A stretch of 7,619 bases of DNA from Actinomycetota bacterium (GTDB lineage Bacteria; Actinomycetota; Thermoleophilia; UBA2241). Of the stretch, positions 6,096 through 7,619 are shown piece after piece. The stretch is from positions 1-7,619 of the forward strand of contig PMKK01000040.1 in the NCBI GenBank assembly GCA_003157715.1, written 5' to 3'. Each line of letters begins with the position of its first letter. Positions within the stretch are counted from its first letter, which is position 1. Below the pieces are notes generated by a model. That model saw only the letters and a program-made list of their open reading frames with translations. It did no database searches and had not been told where the DNA came from. The position numbers and the translations under genes were made by a program.

Positions 6096-6868
6096 GTGGT
6101 TCCGAACGGCTCGCGAGCGACCTGCGCGCGGCGGCGGCGCGCCTGGCGCGGGCGCGCGGTGTCGTGGTCTACAGTGGCGCCGGCGTGTCCAAAGAGTCGG
6201 GCATCTCGACCTTCCGCGACCCAAGCGAGGGCCTCTGGGCGAAGTACGATCCCATGGAGCTCGCCACCGCCGAGGCCTACGCGCGCGACCCGGCTTTCGT
6301 GTGGGCCTGGTACATGGACCGGTTCGGACTGATCGAGCAGGCTCAGCCCAACCCGGGCCACGCGGCCCTGGCCGAGCTTGCCGAGCTCGTGCCGCTCACC
6401 ATCGTGACGCAGAACATCGACGGCCTGCACCAGCGCGCCGGCTCGCGCGACGTGATCGAGCTGCACGGCAGCGCCCTGCGCTTCAAATGTCTGGAAGGGC
6501 GCCACACCGGGCTCTCGCTGGCCGACCTCGCGGGCAGCGACGAGACTCCGCCTCGCTGCCCGCACTGCGGCGAGATCGTGCGCCCCGACATCGTCTGGTT
6601 CGGCGAGGCGCTGCCGGGCGCGGCGCTCGAGCGGGCGTTCGACCTGGCGGCGGGCTGCGAGGTGCTGCTGGCCGTAGGCACGTCGGGAGTCGTCTATCCC
6701 GCTGCCATGGTGCCGGTGCTGGCCCAGCAGGCGGGCGCCGCCCTGATCGACGTCAACCCCGAGCCCAACGCGATCGCCAGCATGGCCGACTGGTTCCTGC
6801 AGGGGCCGGGCGGCGAGCTGCTGCCGCGGCTGGTGGCCGAGGTCAGGCGGCTGCGTGAAGAGGGTTAG
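6092..6868 (+). CDS. Class III (CobB/SIRT5-like) sirtuin, NAD-dependent protein deacylase
   Basis: NAD+-dependent lysine deacylase of 258 aa, the usual size for bacterial sirtuins. Seen: GAGVSKESGISTFRD (29-43) and TQNIDGLHQRAG (106-117) of the NAD site, catalytic His125 in LHGS, zinc-site Cys156 and Cys159 (CPHCG), RPDIVWFGE (164-172), GTSGVVYPAA (196-205) and VNPEP (221-225). Tyr74 and Arg77 (WYMDRF) align with the YxxR pair of SIRT5 and E. coli CobB that binds the carboxylate of succinyl- or malonyl-lysine. The first zinc pair is incomplete, with Cys133 followed by His138 and no CxxC. The ATG at 6092 is the first possible start after the in-frame stop at 6080-6082. The gene diverges from sucC and overlaps the next gene tail to tail by 4 nt. 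Regulating succinylated metabolic enzymes is a reasonable inference. Propionate-linked deacylation or a role in CoA-ligase deacetylation also remain possible. Confidence 0.95.
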   Translation: MSGSERLASDLRAAAARLARARGVVVYSGAGVSKESGISTFRDPSEGLWAKYDPMELATAEAYARDPAFVWAWYMDRFGLIEQAQPNPGHAALAELAELVPLTIVTQNIDGLHQRAGSRDVIELHGSALRFKCLEGRHTGLSLADLAGSDETPPRCPHCGEIVRPDIVWFGEALPGAALERAFDLAAGCEVLLAVGTSGVVYPAAMVPVLAQQAGAALIDVNPEPNAIASMADWFLQGPGGELLPRLVAEVRRLREEG

Positions 6869-7455
6869 TCGGGCCGCCTGAGCTCGGCGCCCGGCCGCAG
6901 GCCGGCGGCGGCGCGGCGCACGACTTCGTCGATGCGCCGCTGCCGGGTCTCGGCTCGCTTTGCCTGCAGCACCCAGGCGATGAACGCCCGCCGGTGTGAC
7001 GGCGGCCAGGCGCGCCGGCGTGCGGCGGCCTCAGGCACGCCGGCGAGCGCCCGCTCGAGGTCGTCGGGCGCGACGTCGACCATCCGCGAGGCCAGGTCGT
7101 CCCAGGTGCCGCTGGCCTTGGCCGTCTCGACCGCTGCCAGGCCGGCCGGCATCATGCGGCCCTCGGCCACGAGCCGTTCGACCCGTCGCTTGTTGCTGGG
7201 CGACCACTGGCTTGCAGCCTTGCGCGGGCTGAAGCGCCGGGCATGGCTGCGCTCGTCGATGCGGCGCAGCAGACCGTCGATCCAGCCGAAACAGAGCGCC
7301 TCTTCGACGGCCTCGTCGAGCGTCACGCAGGGCTCGCCGACATGCTTCTTCAGAAAGACGAGCCAGATCTCGCCGCGCTCGGCGTGGTGGGCGGCAAGCC
7401 AGGCGCGCCAAGTCTGGCGGTCGGCGGCAAAGAAGGTCTCGGTGATCGCTTTCAC
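6865..7455 (-). CDS. YdeI/OmpD-associated family protein
   Basis: This 196-aa protein matches the family annotated as YdeI/OmpD-associated or 'bacteriocin-protection' protein. Motifs as I know them: W.AWL..HH near 16-24, EIWLVFLKKH (29-38), EALCFGWIDG (52-61), RRFSPRKAASQWSPSNKRRVE (73-93, key residues F75, P77, W84, N88, R90), EGRMMPAGLAAV (98-109), and near the end PSHRRAFIAWV and AKRAETRQRRI (165-175). The biochemical function is not established, and the family name reflects historical association only. No signal peptide or membrane segment is visible, so it is probably cytoplasmic. The start is GTG at 7453-7455, since two ATGs just upstream are out of frame. GGAGG at 7468-7472 is 12 nt away, rather far. 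Its TAA stop overlaps the sirtuin TAG on the opposite strand. Confidence 0.9.
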   Translation of the reverse strand: MKAITETFFAADRQTWRAWLAAHHAERGEIWLVFLKKHVGEPCVTLDEAVEEALCFGWIDGLLRRIDERSHARRFSPRKAASQWSPSNKRRVERLVAEGRMMPAGLAAVETAKASGTWDDLASRMVDVAPDDLERALAGVPEAAARRRAWPPSHRRAFIAWVLQAKRAETRQRRIDEVVRRAAAGLRPGAELRRPD

Positions 7456-7466
7456 GCCGGCATCAT
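7452..7466 (-). other. Mini-ORF (MMPA) overlapping the YdeI-family start
   Basis: Upstream of the YdeI-family gene the minus strand reads ATG ATG CCG GCG TGA, and the TGA shares bases with the GTG start (GTGA at 7455-7452). The strong GGAGG at 7468-7472 is 4 nt from the second ATG but 12 nt from the GTG, so ribosomes may start on the mini-ORF and restart on the gene. It may also be a chance product of the sequence around a long-spaced RBS. Confidence 0.3.
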
Positions 7467-7494
7467 TCCTCCGCCGCGGCCGGTCGCGCGAGGT

Positions 7495-7508
7495 GCCCGT
7501 CGGCGGGC
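7495..7508 (-). other. Short hairpin between the edge gene and the YdeI-family gene
   Basis: A perfect 5-bp stem (GCCCG / CGGGC) with a 4-nt loop lies 25 nt past the stop of the edge gene. There is no T-tract, so it is at best a weak terminator. Confidence 0.2.
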
Positions 7509-7532
7509 CGTCGCGCCACGAGCCGCACTGCC

Positions 7533-7619
7533 CTACACCCCGAGGCCCTCCGCGAGGTAGGCCAGCGAGCGCCGCGCGTAGCGGTCGCGCAGCTCGGCGC
7601 GCGGCTTGAGGTCGTCGTC
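7533..7619 (-). CDS. C-terminal end of an unrecognised protein (partial)
   Basis: Only the last 28 codons and a TAG at 7533-7535 lie in the window; the rest is beyond the right edge. The visible end is charged and helical-looking (LKPRAELRDRYARRSLAYL, then AEGLGV). That is too little to name a family. It is on the same strand as the YdeI-family gene, 77 nt upstream of it, so the two could share a transcript. The open frame with a helix-type composition up to the edge is the only evidence that it is coding. Confidence 0.5.
   Translation of the reverse strand, partial: DDDLKPRAELRDRYARRSLAYLAEGLGV

Noticed and set aside
5945..6565. Upstream extension of sucC to a 589-residue protein
   Set aside because: The added residues have no family support, would cover the divergent promoter region and would overlap the sirtuin gene antisense. 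Family members start at M-D/N-L-x-E-Y-Q, which fits 5944.
6079..6858. Alternative rightward frame (GTG at 6079) overlapping the sirtuin
   Set aside because: Its translation is Arg/Gly/Ala-rich without motifs, while the frame starting at 6092 shows every sirtuin motif.

Overview
The window is uniformly GC-rich DNA with dense, mostly leftward genes, many GTG or TTG starts and G/C-ending codons. The gene families fit a soil-type high-GC bacterium. Actinobacteria, perhaps near Thermoleophilia, are my best guess from a family-G1 peptidase, a two-subunit-type class I fumarase and the sucC style. That placement is inference; no marker gene here settles it. I see no mobile element, CRISPR array, tRNA or rRNA, and no gene-free stretch longer than 300 bases.

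Left and centre (1-5944, minus strand, in transcription order): sucC and sucD (succinyl-CoA synthetase) are separated by 1 nt. A small four-helix membrane protein of unknown function follows sucD by 7 nt. After a 193-nt gap holding a GCCAC pentamer repeat comes a membrane-tethered G1 (glutamic) peptidase, then a malic enzyme with an unusual Ala-rich C-terminal tail, then the alpha part of a class I fumarase that runs off the left edge. Four of the six genes are C4-acid/TCA enzymes: succinyl-CoA to succinate, fumarate to malate, malate to pyruvate. Succinate dehydrogenase, which would join the two halves, is not in the window.

Right (5945-7619): a divergent promoter region of about 110 nt separates sucC from a rightward class III (CobB/SIRT5-like) sirtuin. 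The sirtuin keeps the Tyr-x-x-Arg pair that recognises acidic acyl-lysines such as succinyl-lysine, which makes its place beside succinyl-CoA synthetase suggestive. Its start is preceded by two 6-codon mini-ORFs linked by ATGA stop/start overlaps. A leftward YdeI/OmpD-associated-family gene meets the sirtuin tail to tail, overlapping by 4 nt. The last 28 codons of an unrecognised leftward gene lie at the right edge.

The most interesting points are the predicted desuccinylase beside sucCD, the chained mini-ORFs in front of it, the malic enzyme tail, the membrane-anchored G1 peptidase with a changed active-site motif, and the unknown membrane protein coupled to sucCD.
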